Source of the DNA: Planctomycetaceae bacterium
GTDB lineage: Bacteria; Planctomycetota; Planctomycetia; Pirellulales; Thermoguttaceae
Direction: 5' to 3'
DNA length: 15,411 bases
NCBI GenBank assembly: GCA_031278315.1
Contig: JAITKS010000381.1
Location: 1 to 15,411, forward strand
A program made the position numbers and the translations under genes. Below, in pieces: positions 1 to 7,194 of this stretch. Below the pieces are notes generated by a model. It ran no database searches. It saw only the letters and a list, made by a program, of their open reading frames with translations, and was not told the origin of the DNA. How positions within the stretch are numbered: the first letter of the stretch is position 1; every line of letters starts with the position of its first letter.

Positions 1-34
1 ACAATATCTGTTAACCGCGGATTTATTTCTTACC

Positions 35-117
35 GCCCTTTCAGGGCTGCCCGATTTGGAGGAGGGCTTTTACCCGCCCCGCTGGGGCGGGTTATAATCC
101 TGTTGCCCTTTCAGGGC
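35..117. repeat. cluster of three GC-rich palindromes
   Basis: Two identical 13-base palindromes, GCCCT-ttc-AGGGC, lie at 35-47 and 105-117. Between them is a perfect 9-bp stem with a 3-base loop (ACCCGCCCC-gct-GGGGCGGGT, 72-92). The cluster is far more GC-rich than its surroundings. No coding sequence covers it. It resembles intergenic REP-like hairpins; a terminator or transcript-end role for a gene left of the window is possible but not shown. The palindromes are read directly; the role is inference. Confidence 0.6.
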
Positions 118-185
118 GATTTTAGTTTATGCGTGAATGGTCACCTTTTTCGTTACAAAAAATAATACCGAATTTTAAAGGACAA

Positions 186-320
186 TGAGTATATATCAGT
201 TGAATAATTTATTGTTCACGGGAACGCGGTCATCTCGACTGCATCTTTAGTTTCGTTTTTTTGACAGAATTACAGAATTACAGGATTGACAGGATTTTTA
301 AATGATAAATTAAAAGAATC
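186..320 (+). repeat. mosaic intergenic repeat, modules A+B+C
   Basis: Starts with a variant of the end motif (ATATATCAGTTGAATAATTT, from about 190). Next comes the B module (ACGCGGTCATCTCGACTGC, about 223-241, then ATCTTTAG), and then the C module, a run of GACAGGATT/ACAGGATT words ending in a stretch that includes AAATGATAAATTAAAAGAATC (about 264-320). The same modules in the same order recur at 4414-4545 and, inverted, at 7345-7480. No coding capacity is visible. Confidence 0.7.
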
Positions 321-321
321 A

Positions 322-452
322 GTAATATATCAGTGAAATAATTGTTTTTCGAATTTTTGTAATTTTTAAACACGAAATACACGAACAAGAACTAAATATC
401 TGTTAAGTCCCGCAAGGACAACACTTTATCAACCGTATGCTTTAGCTTACGG
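322..452 (+). repeat. mosaic intergenic repeat, modules A+D+E, with hairpin
   Basis: Begins with the end motif GTAATATATCAGTGAAATAATT (split here as GTAATATATCAGTG and AAATAATT). A module containing TTTTTAAACACGAAATACACGAA follows, then AAGTCCCGCAAGGACAACAC, then the hairpin CCGTATGCTTTAGCTTACGG at 433-452 (5-bp stem, T-T mismatch, 3 more pairs, 2-base loop). The same order of modules is repeated at 15222-15352. The hairpin lies about 40 bases past the 3' end of bioA, so it could cap that transcript, but no U-run follows it. Confidence 0.7.
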
Positions 453-493
453 AAAGAACTTCAACTGAAATATTAGCAAGATTGTTTTCTTTG

Positions 494-1786
494 CTATTTT
501 ATTTGCTTAATTGTTTTTATCATTCCTTTGATAAGAGTATGAAGCTCGGCTTCTGAAATAATATATGGCGGCATTGTGTATATTAATTTTCCAAAAGGAC
601 GTATCCATACGCCGTTTTCTACAAATAACGGCTGCAACCTCCTCAAATCGACCTTTTCTTTGACCTCTACAACACCAATCGCACCTAAAACTCTTACGTC
701 CGAAACACAATTTATGTCTTTTGCATTTTGCAGCTCGGTCTCTAACTGCGTCTCGATTTTTTTTACTTTCTGAAGAATAGAATCTCTGACAATCAACTCC
801 AGACTCGCATTCGCTACAGCACACGCTAACGGATTAGCCATAAATGTCGGTCCATGCATCAATACATAAGGACTCTTCAACGAAATCATTTCAGCAACAC
901 GATTCGTAGTCAATGTTGCCGCAAGCGTCATATAACCTCCCGTCAACGCCTTGCCGACACACATAATGTCAGGAGTAATTTCAGACCACTCACAAGCAAA
1001 CATTTTGCCTGAACGCCCAAAACCTGTCGCTACCTCATCCGCAATAAGAAGAATATCATATTGAGTACACAATCGGCGTAAATGTTTCAAAAATTCTAAA
1101 TGATAAAACCGCATCCCCCCTGCCCCCTGAACTATCGGCTCAATTATAAATGCCGCTATCTCCCGATGATGTTTGATAATAATATTCTCGGTGCTGCGAA
1201 TATCACTCTCATCCCACGTTTCACCAAAAGGAATTTTCGGCATATCAGTGAAAAATTGTATCGGAAGACAATTACCAAAAATCGAATGCATGCCCGTTAC
1301 CGGATCACAAACCGACATCGCATTCCAAGTGTCGCCATGATAACCAGAACGTATAGCCGCAAATTTATTCTTGCCCGATTTACCACTCGCAAAAAAATAT
1401 TGTAACGCCATTTTCATCGACACCTCAACCGCAACCGATCCTGAATCACAAAAAAAAACATGCTGAATCTCCGGCGATGTCAACTCTAATAATTTTTGAG
1501 CAAGTTTAATAGCAGGCTCATGCGTTAAACCGCCAAACATCACATGACTCATTTTCTTATGCTGTCTCATTATCGCCTCATTCAAATACGGATGATTATA
1601 ACCATGAATAACACTCCACCACGACGACATCCCATCAATTATCCTTTTACCATCCGCCAAATTTATATACACCCCCTCCGCTGAATCAACCATAAAACAT
1701 GGTAAAGACCCAACAGCAGAAGCATAAGGATGCCAAATATGATCACGATCAAATTTCAACAACGCATCAAGTTCATTATGATTCAT
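494..1786 (-). CDS. bioA: adenosylmethionine-8-amino-7-oxononanoate aminotransferase (BioA)
   Basis: This PLP-dependent class III aminotransferase makes 7,8-diaminopelargonate (DAPA) from 7-keto-8-aminopelargonate (KAPA), using S-adenosylmethionine as amino donor, in cytosolic biotin synthesis. At 430 residues it is full length for the family. Visible landmarks are HIWHPY (16-21, substrate-site Tyr), SSWWSVIHGYNHP (54-66), the phosphate-binding DSGSVAVE (114-121), SGYHGDT (147-153), IADEVATGFGR (248-258, with the PLP-contacting Asp), CVGKALTGG (276-284, with K279 as the Schiff-base lysine), HGPTFMANPLACA (311-323) and VWIRPFGKLIYTMPPY (393-408, with the substrate-carboxylate Arg). The motif set separates BioA from other class III transaminases. 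The ATG start puts HIWHPY at the normal distance, but no good Shine-Dalgarno precedes it. bioF, bioD and bioB are not in the window, so the pathway is scattered or lies further left. Confidence 0.96.
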   Translation of the reverse strand: MNHNELDALLKFDRDHIWHPYASAVGSLPCFMVDSAEGVYINLADGKRIIDGMSSWWSVIHGYNHPYLNEAIMRQHKKMSHVMFGGLTHEPAIKLAQKLLELTSPEIQHVFFCDSGSVAVEVSMKMALQYFFASGKSGKNKFAAIRSGYHGDTWNAMSVCDPVTGMHSIFGNCLPIQFFTDMPKIPFGETWDESDIRSTENIIIKHHREIAAFIIEPIVQGAGGMRFYHLEFLKHLRRLCTQYDILLIADEVATGFGRSGKMFACEWSEITPDIMCVGKALTGGYMTLAATLTTNRVAEMISLKSPYVLMHGPTFMANPLACAVANASLELIVRDSILQKVKKIETQLETELQNAKDINCVSDVRVLGAIGVVEVKEKVDLRRLQPLFVENGVWIRPFGKLIYTMPPYIISEAELHTLIKGMIKTIKQIK

Positions 1787-1969
1787 AATATCGAAATAAT
1801 ATAAATAATGGTAATGTTTTAAGATAAAAAATTAACGTTACAAAAATTGCGGTCTCTATTATTTATTCCAATTGGATAATCACTCACTCACCGCATAAAA
1901 GTAGAATCTGAACAACAATTGATTTTCTATTGTATCGTTGTTCCAGTCGAATTATTTTCTGGAATATGC

Positions 1970-1988
1970 AAATGATAAAGTATCATTT
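1970..1988. terminator. possible terminator hairpin between the ThiD2-ThiE gene and bioA
   Basis: A perfect 8-bp stem with a 3-base loop (AAATGATA-aag-TATCATTT) lies about 40 bases past the 3' end of the minus-strand ThiD2-ThiE gene. A weaker hairpin (TTCCAG...CTGGAA) is at 1941-1964. The T-run follows the stem on the plus strand rather than the minus strand, so this is not a classical intrinsic terminator for the minus-strand gene. It could still mark the transcript end or stabilise it. Confidence 0.3.
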
Positions 1989-2025
1989 TTCGTTTCAGAA
2001 ATTAGTTTGACAAAAATATCGTTGT

Positions 2026-4368
2026 CTAGGTGTGATTCAATTTCGCTTTCAGATTTTCAACAGCTTGCTTGGAATTGTCTGACATTTGAATTGCACTACC
2101 GACAGCGGCTTTTGAAAATCCTGCGTCTATAATTTTGTCAATATTATTTTCGTTTATTCCCCCGATAGCAAAAGCAGGAATTTTGATTTCCGCTTGAATC
2201 TCTTTTAGATACTCAATTCCTACAAACGAATCAAAACTTTTTGTTGCTGATTCAAAAATCGGTCCGGCACCGATGTAATCTGCTTTATCAATTACGGCTT
2301 GTCTGGCTTGAGATATATTATGAGTCGAAACGCCTATCAAATATTCATCTCCAATAATCCGCCGCACCATCGATACAGATAAATCATCTTGACCAACATG
2401 TATGCCGTCTGCTCCCGTTAATTTTGCTAAATCAGGCCGATCATTCATTATGAATAATACTTGTCTATCACTATCACTGCCTAGCAACCCGCATAGAATT
2501 TGACTCCGGTTCAAAATAGTTTGATCACTTGCCGACTTATCACGCAATTGAATTACATCAACACCGCCCTCGATTATCTCTTGTACGAATTTTCTGAAAA
2601 TCAATTCGTTTTCCATACAATCAATTAGAACATAAAGTTTAGCGGCGTTAATTAATTTAACCGCCCGTTGCTTAAATAAATTTGCAGATTCTAATTCCAA
2701 CGCAGATTCTAATTCCAACTCTGATCCGATTTCGCCGCCGGAATTATCGTTACAAATATTGCAGATAGAAAATTCTTTGTGCAGAATATAACTTTGATAC
2801 CGGAGCTGCTCTATTTGTCTTGAAATTTCACCGTGATTTATTTTGGAAAATTCCTCGATACTGCGTAAAGATTCCTGCAAACGGACAAAATTAGCATCAA
2901 TAACATTTGCCGGCGTTATTCTGATATACTCATTTTCCGCTTCGAGTTCTCTGCCGATATCATTTTCAGTTGAACGGGCAGATAGACGTTTTATAAAATC
3001 AACCGAACTCAATATAATTTGTAATCGATGCCGAAAATCCTTTAATTTTCGGGTTAAATTCTGATTATCGATTATGAATCTTGCATAATCTTCAATTACT
3101 CTAATAGCTTCACCGCCGCGATTCGCAGCAGCATCAAGCAGCCGATAAATTTTGTCCGGCAATAAATCAGATTCCGTGTCCGATTCGTTGATCGTAGAAT
3201 TTACAAATAATGAAATTTTTTCTTTCGTGTTGTTTTCATTATCTACTGTATCTATTGATTCTGCTATTAATTCTGCTGCTGATTCTGCCGTTAATTCTGC
3301 GGCTGCTGTTTGCGGTGTTGGTGTGAATTGTTGATCAAATTGATTGTAACGAGAGTAATTATCATTATTGAGATTTTCAATTCGTTCTCTCAATGTTGTT
3401 GAATCTAATCCGTAATCGCTTAACCAATGTCCGATATCTGAGGAGTCCATAGCGGCAGCAAGCAATAAATGTTCCGTTGCTATCGGTTGACTCGATGATA
3501 AATTGAGATCAGCGGTTTCGATAATTCTGACGCCGCCGTCTGTTATTGGTATCTTCTGATTTCTCCTGTTGAATGTTCTATACTGTTGACCGATTGTTTC
3601 AATTGCGGTTTCAATTTCGTGTGACAGCGGCGATATAGATACCGGATTATCATCAACATAAAACCAATGATTACGTTTCGGTAATTGATTTGATTGCGTG
3701 TCTGTTGCGGGATTATCCGAATTAGCCGGAAACAAAGAATAATATTGTCTCGATGATTGATTAGCAGAATTATTTTTGTTGATCGTTAATTCATCTTGAT
3801 CTTGTTGTGTCTGCCGTTTTTTTGGCGGATATTGATTAGCAGCGTTTCCGCCTTCGGGGTCTGTTGGTACGGCAACATTGGTTACAGATTTCGGATTATT
3901 CGACGCCGCAACCGCTTTGATCATTCCCGATTGTGTTGTCGAAACCGCAGAGTACGCCTCTGACGGAATACCGTAACTGCCGGTTTGAAATGAAGGCGCA
4001 CTTATCGGCATTTCAAGTTGAGCAAAATTATTATTGTTAGTATTATCACTCGTGATATTGCCGTTATTGTCATCGTTCTTGTTATTGTCATTGTCGTTAT
4101 TGTCATTACTGTTCGAGAAATTATCTGATAAATAATTTGATTGAATACCGGCAGATTTTTCGAGTATATCTAAATCGAATGCTTGACGAAATAGAATCAG
4201 AGACAAACCTGCTTCGTGTAACCATAATGCCGCACGGCAATCTTCTTCTTTAAACAGGGCGATTAATAATTTCGCCGCTGAAATCTCGGTTGATACGGAC
4301 ATCGGCAACTGTTCGCAAGCAGCTCTTTCTAGTACGCGAAATGCCGCATAAGTTAAATCAAAACGCAT
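2026..4368 (-). CDS. Clp-N-like / ThiD2 / ThiE fusion, thiamine phosphate synthase
   Basis: A multidomain 780-residue protein. Residues 1-66 resemble a Clp amino-terminal repeat. Residues about 80-114 are almost pure Asn/Asp and 115-250 are a polar linker. Residues 285-332 (ATEHLLLAAA...LSDYGLD) look like a second Clp-N helix set. Residues 403-535 are ThiD2 (LLDAAANRGGEAIRVIEDYA at 410-429, then KLKDFRHRL), a domain known as an HMP-phosphate kinase. Residues 575-780 are ThiE: QLRDK (607-611), MNDRPDLA (641-648), GIHVGQDDL (655-663), GVSTH (679-683), YIGAGPIFESATK (698-710) and FAIGGI (733-738). Together ThiD2 and ThiE would phosphorylate HMP-P to HMP-PP and join it to thiazole phosphate, giving thiamine phosphate in the cytosol. 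Catalytic ThiE motifs look intact. ThiD2-ThiE fusions are known; the Clp-N part and the linker are unusual. The ATG start follows a weak AATTCAAG. No THI-box riboswitch was seen upstream. Confidence 0.9.
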   Translation of the reverse strand: MRFDLTYAAFRVLERAACEQLPMSVSTEISAAKLLIALFKEEDCRAALWLHEAGLSLILFRQAFDLDILEKSAGIQSNYLSDNFSNSNDNNDNDNNKNDDNNGNITSDNTNNNNFAQLEMPISAPSFQTGSYGIPSEAYSAVSTTQSGMIKAVAASNNPKSVTNVAVPTDPEGGNAANQYPPKKRQTQQDQDELTINKNNSANQSSRQYYSLFPANSDNPATDTQSNQLPKRNHWFYVDDNPVSISPLSHEIETAIETIGQQYRTFNRRNQKIPITDGGVRIIETADLNLSSSQPIATEHLLLAAAMDSSDIGHWLSDYGLDSTTLRERIENLNNDNYSRYNQFDQQFTPTPQTAAAELTAESAAELIAESIDTVDNENNTKEKISLFVNSTINESDTESDLLPDKIYRLLDAAANRGGEAIRVIEDYARFIIDNQNLTRKLKDFRHRLQIILSSVDFIKRLSARSTENDIGRELEAENEYIRITPANVIDANFVRLQESLRSIEEFSKINHGEISRQIEQLRYQSYILHKEFSICNICNDNSGGEIGSELELESALELESANLFKQRAVKLINAAKLYVLIDCMENELIFRKFVQEIIEGGVDVIQLRDKSASDQTILNRSQILCGLLGSDSDRQVLFIMNDRPDLAKLTGADGIHVGQDDLSVSMVRRIIGDEYLIGVSTHNISQARQAVIDKADYIGAGPIFESATKSFDSFVGIEYLKEIQAEIKIPAFAIGGINENNIDKIIDAGFSKAAVGSAIQMSDNSKQAVENLKAKLNHT

Positions 4369-4413
4369 CTTGAATTGAGAATGTTAAAGGAAAAAAAGCA
4401 TCTAAAAAAATTG

Positions 4414-4646
4414 GTAATATATCAGTGAAATAATTTATTGTTCACGGGATCGCGGTCGTCTCGACCGCATCTTTAGGAGTTTTTTTTTGAGGAGTGTTTT
4501 TTTTGAAAGGATTTTTAAATAATAAATTAAAAGAATCAACACTTAGTGATTTGAACTTAGAATCCGTGATAATTTCCGCATACGAACTAACCACTAACCA
4601 CTAACCACTAACCGCTAACCGCTATCCTGTAATCGTGTCAAAAAAA
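4414..4646 (+). repeat. mosaic intergenic repeat, copy 1 of a large inverted pair
   Basis: Modules in order: end motif (4414-4435); B module with perfect palindrome GCGGTCG-tct-CGACCGC (4452-4468); a degenerate C module (about 4493-4545); TTGAACTTAGAATCCGTG (from 4551); five heptamers CTAACCA/CTAACCG (4587-4621); and TCCTGTAATCGTGTCAAAAAA. The reverse complement of 7215-7480 matches this block along its whole length, with small differences. The 5' end of the ThiD2-ThiE gene is only 45 bases away, so that gene's promoter probably overlaps or abuts this repeat. Confidence 0.8.
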
Positions 4647-4964
4647 CAAAAAAAACGAAAACTGAAATTTAAAATGTGAGATGTATATTTTAGTGAAATA
4701 TTATAATTTCTCAACATTTGAAATATATCGATTAAATCTTAAATTATCCGCATGTAATTACAAAAATGGAAATAATTCGGGATAATAACCCAAGTAAATA
4801 GTTGTTACGAAATATTACGAATTTTGAAATTTTGGTCTGTTTTGCGTTCGAAACGATCAGGCATTTTATTTTGTAAGTTGAATTTCATAAGTTTAGACTT
4901 GAACAAAATTACATGAACAAAAAAAATCATTCGCAATGTCTTAAAATCTCGAAATTTCAATCTC
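4647..4964. other. gene-free AT-rich spacer
   Basis: No convincing gene was found. A minus-strand open stretch at 4805-5020 encodes 71 residues rich in Lys, Arg and Asn, with no recognisable motif and no ribosome binding site; it also runs across the strong plus-strand promoter at 4965-4992. A degenerate copy of the repeat end motif may lie near 4683-4703. Nothing else is recognised. Confidence 0.5.
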
Positions 4965-4992
4965 TTGACAGATTTTTTTGATCTGTTATTAT
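4965..4992 (+). promoter_or_regulatory. sigma-70-type promoter for the DUF1559 gene
   Basis: A perfect TTGACA (-35, 4965-4970) is separated by 16 bases from TATTAT (-10, 4987-4992), one base off the TATAAT consensus. Transcription would begin near 5000, leaving a leader of about 140 bases before the ATG at 5140. It is the best promoter match in the window and points at the DUF1559 gene. Housekeeping sigma recognition is inferred from consensus alone. Confidence 0.65.
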
Positions 4993-5139
4993 TTCGCCCT
5001 TCTATCCTTTGATTGGGCAAAATATCGGATCGATCTTTTGATTTACGTAAAAAAATTTAGAGATCGGTAGTATTACGAATTTTGCACGGATGAGCTGATT
5101 TTCTACGGAAGGAAAACAAAATCTAACTTTAAAATCAAA

Positions 5140-6516
5140 ATGAAAAAAATTTCACAAAAATATAAAACGCAGACAGAACACTCTCAATTTCAAAATACAA
5201 ATCCAGAATTTCTGAACTGCTCTAACTTGAATTTCCGCTTTGAATCCTCAACTTCAACTTATCAATCTGAAAGCAAACTTTTACACGGTTGTATTAATGA
5301 AATTCATAGTACGCCGCATATATTAGACAACTCGATTGAGTTAAATCTAAAATGTAAATGTGTACAGTTAAAAAATACTACATGTTTAATTGCTTTTACG
5401 TTGGTAGAACTCCTCGTGGTGATCGCAATAATAGGAGTATTGATCAGCCTATTATTACCAGCTGTTCAAGCAGCAAGAGAATCCGCAAGAAGAATGAGCT
5501 GCTCAAGTAAACAAAGACAATTAGTAATCGCAATGCACAATTACCATTCAGCATTAAATTCAGTTTCTGGTCTAGCAGCACGTCAAAAGCGAACCAATGG
5601 TTCTATTTGTTGTCCGGGCGGACAACTTTTATCGCCGCATTTTTGGTTACTGCCATTTATGGAACAAGAAGCACTATACGACTTACTGCCAAAGGGCGGC
5701 ACAGTTTCACGATGGATATTTGGTAAATGTGAACCTTACAATAAAGCTGTTGCAGATTCTGCCAGTATGGTTTCTAGTGTTCCTATTCCGATGTTTCGTT
5801 GTCCTTCTGATTCAGCTCCCAATTTAACAACTGCAATTGCAAACGACACAACAGATACACCTTCAACACCTGCTACTGTTGTTACACCGACTGGAACAAA
5901 TAATTACATGTTTTGTATCGGCTCGGCAACGGGAACAAATTACGATATCTTTTTTCCAACAGACGGTACTTTTTATGACGATTCAGCAACTACTTTAGAA
6001 TCGATGGGAGACGGAACAAGTAATGTTGTTGTTTTGAGCGAGGCAATTATTGGTGACGGTACTCCAAGAACACTAACAACAGATTTACCGTTTGATATTT
6101 TACGCCCTTGGGCAAGATGCGGATTAGAAGAATTGATCGGTGACAATGCAATTCCTGCGTCTAGTTCAACGCCAACTTTTTCGAATTATCCCGGAGCGTG
6201 CGGATTAAGCGAGCCGCTTGATCTTGCATCTGATGCTATTACGGCAACAGAAGTTTTTGGTTGGCGCGGTTATATGTGGTTAACGGCGCGTGCGCCGGCA
6301 ACTTTGTTTTCAACTTATAGTTCACCTAATCCGCTTCATCCTGATTTAGGTTGGAGGTCAGTTTATGGTTATTATGCGGCACGCAGTTTTCATACAAACG
6401 GAGTGAACGCTGCTTTAGGCGACGGCAGTGTGAGATTTGTTACGAATAATATCACACAAGATATTTGGAGAAATTACGGAAAAATAAATTCCGGTCAACC
6501 CAAAAGCGGATTGTAA
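5140..6516 (+). CDS. DUF1559 prepilin-like secreted protein with long N-terminal extension
   Basis: Residues 86-119 carry a type IV pilin/pseudopilin N-terminus (FTLVELLVVIAIIG, with the +5 Glu at 90), then LLPAVQAARESARRMSC and the NYHSA region, hallmarks of planctomycete DUF1559 proteins. The C-terminal HTNGVNAALGDGSVRF (402-417) is the family's closing motif. Such proteins are thought to be membrane-anchored or exported through a type II/type IV pilus-like route; their exact role is unknown. Two oddities stand out. The prepilin motif normally sits close to the N-terminus, but here about 85 polar, Cys-containing residues precede it. The residue before the cleavage point is Ala (A85) instead of the usual Gly. 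No in-frame ATG, GTG or TTG lies between M1 and the motif, so a simple wrong start does not explain this. A GGAAGG at 5107-5112 is too far from the ATG to be its ribosome binding site. The lipoprotein gene downstream is a typical partner. Confidence 0.88.
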   Translation: MKKISQKYKTQTEHSQFQNTNPEFLNCSNLNFRFESSTSTYQSESKLLHGCINEIHSTPHILDNSIELNLKCKCVQLKNTTCLIAFTLVELLVVIAIIGVLISLLLPAVQAARESARRMSCSSKQRQLVIAMHNYHSALNSVSGLAARQKRTNGSICCPGGQLLSPHFWLLPFMEQEALYDLLPKGGTVSRWIFGKCEPYNKAVADSASMVSSVPIPMFRCPSDSAPNLTTAIANDTTDTPSTPATVVTPTGTNNYMFCIGSATGTNYDIFFPTDGTFYDDSATTLESMGDGTSNVVVLSEAIIGDGTPRTLTTDLPFDILRPWARCGLEELIGDNAIPASSSTPTFSNYPGACGLSEPLDLASDAITATEVFGWRGYMWLTARAPATLFSTYSSPNPLHPDLGWRSVYGYYAARSFHTNGVNAALGDGSVRFVTNNITQDIWRNYGKINSGQPKSGL

Positions 6517-6573
6517 AATTTATCTTAAACGATAAGTATAGCCGTGAATTTACACAATTCCCCCCAAAAAAAC

Positions 6574-6651
6574 AGAAGGAACGCAGGCGTCTCGCATTCA
6601 CCGTTTTTTTACACAAAACGCCTAAATATGCGGTTCGTCCGCGTTCCTTCT
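6574..6651. repeat. inverted repeat between the DUF1559 and lipoprotein genes
   Basis: Eleven-base arms AGAAGGAACGC (6574-6584) and GCGTTCCTTCT (6641-6651) enclose a shorter AGGCGT/ACGCCT pair and a GCGG...CCGC element. The left part (AGAAGGAACGCAGGCGTCTC) is the reverse complement of a repeat at 9271-9296. It could fold in RNA and separate expression of the two genes, but it has no terminal U-run. It is most likely a dispersed intergenic palindrome. Confidence 0.6.
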
Positions 6652-6729
6652 AACAATAAATTTTTACATTAACATTAAGTTTTTAGAAATTAACTAAACT
6701 AATAAAAAATAGTAGAGGAGAAATATCTT

Positions 6730-7173
6730 ATGAAAAAAAAATTTGCAATTGTGATTTGTGTTGCGCTAATTGTATTTGTTGAGTTTCAATTATTCAGTTG
6801 TTCGCGTGTTCCGAAGCGTCCGGATGATCTTCCGCCGCTTACGTCTTGTGTTGTTTCGGTAACTTTTGGTGACGAAATTATGGAAGGCGTAGGAATTTTG
6901 ATGACTCCAGAAGATAAAAACGTTAATAAATGGAGCGCAGGAGGTATAACAAATAAAGAAGGTAAAGCAACGATGATAACAAGTGCTGTATTTACCGGAG
7001 TTGTGCCGGGCAAATATATAATTTCGTTCAAAAAAAATGGTGAATCTGTTGATATGAACGCACCGCCGTCTTTAATTCCGCAAAAATATATTACCGGCAA
7101 ATCTAAAGAAATTATCGATGTAACTACCGATAAATCAGAATACGTATTCACTTTGGAAGGATTAAAAAATTAG
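6730..7173 (+). CDS. small secreted lipoprotein, transthyretin / carboxypeptidase-regulatory-like fold
   Basis: A 147-residue protein with a basic start (MKKK), a hydrophobic segment (about 5-22) and a lipobox-like L-F-S-C ending at C24. This fits signal peptidase II processing and an outer-envelope location. The mature part (SCVVSVTFGDEIMEGVGILM, then GGITNKEGKATM, then GVVPGKYIISFKKNGE) follows the pattern of planctomycete carboxypeptidase-regulatory-like lipoproteins: a beta-sandwich in which a modifiable 'value' strand is followed by a G-x-T-(N/D)-xx-G-K turn. Members commonly sit beside DUF1559 genes, as here (213 bases downstream). Their function is unknown. A strong Shine-Dalgarno GAGGAG (6715-6720) sits nine bases before the ATG and supports this start. 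The Phe at -2 of the lipobox is slightly off consensus. Confidence 0.8.
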   Translation: MKKKFAIVICVALIVFVEFQLFSCSRVPKRPDDLPPLTSCVVSVTFGDEIMEGVGILMTPEDKNVNKWSAGGITNKEGKATMITSAVFTGVVPGKYIISFKKNGESVDMNAPPSLIPQKYITGKSKEIIDVTTDKSEYVFTLEGLKN

Positions 7174-7194
7174 AGTAACTGTTAAAACATTTTT

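Noticed and set aside
186..452. CRISPR array
   Set aside because: Repeats are mosaic modules with irregular spacing and no unique spacers of constant length; no cas genes are present.
1787..2025. Biotin-repressor (BirA) operator before bioA
   Set aside because: A TTGTAAC word is present on the minus strand but no matching inverted GTTACAA half-site at the usual distance.
1938..2132. 64-codon plus-strand frame at the 3' end of the ThiD2-ThiE gene
   Set aside because: Mostly antisense to the ThiE coding region and hairpins; no independent support.
4587..4621. CTAACCA heptamers read as telomere-like or CRISPR-like repeats
   Set aside because: Units are contiguous with no spacers, the runs are short, and they are embedded in a larger intergenic repeat block.
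4369..4650. THI-box (TPP) riboswitch before the ThiD2-ThiE gene
   Set aside because: The conserved CTGAGA and the downstream GATCTGGATAATGCC-like elements were not found on the minus strand.
4805..5020. 71-codon minus-strand open frame in the spacer before the DUF1559 gene
   Set aside because: Lys/Arg/Asn-rich chance composition, no ribosome binding site, no motif, and it overlaps a strong plus-strand promoter.
5380..5400. Frameshift joining a short ORF to the prepilin motif of the DUF1559 gene
   Set aside because: The frame is open from 5140 through 6516 without a break, and the out-of-frame ATG near 5380 gives no prepilin leader in its own frame.
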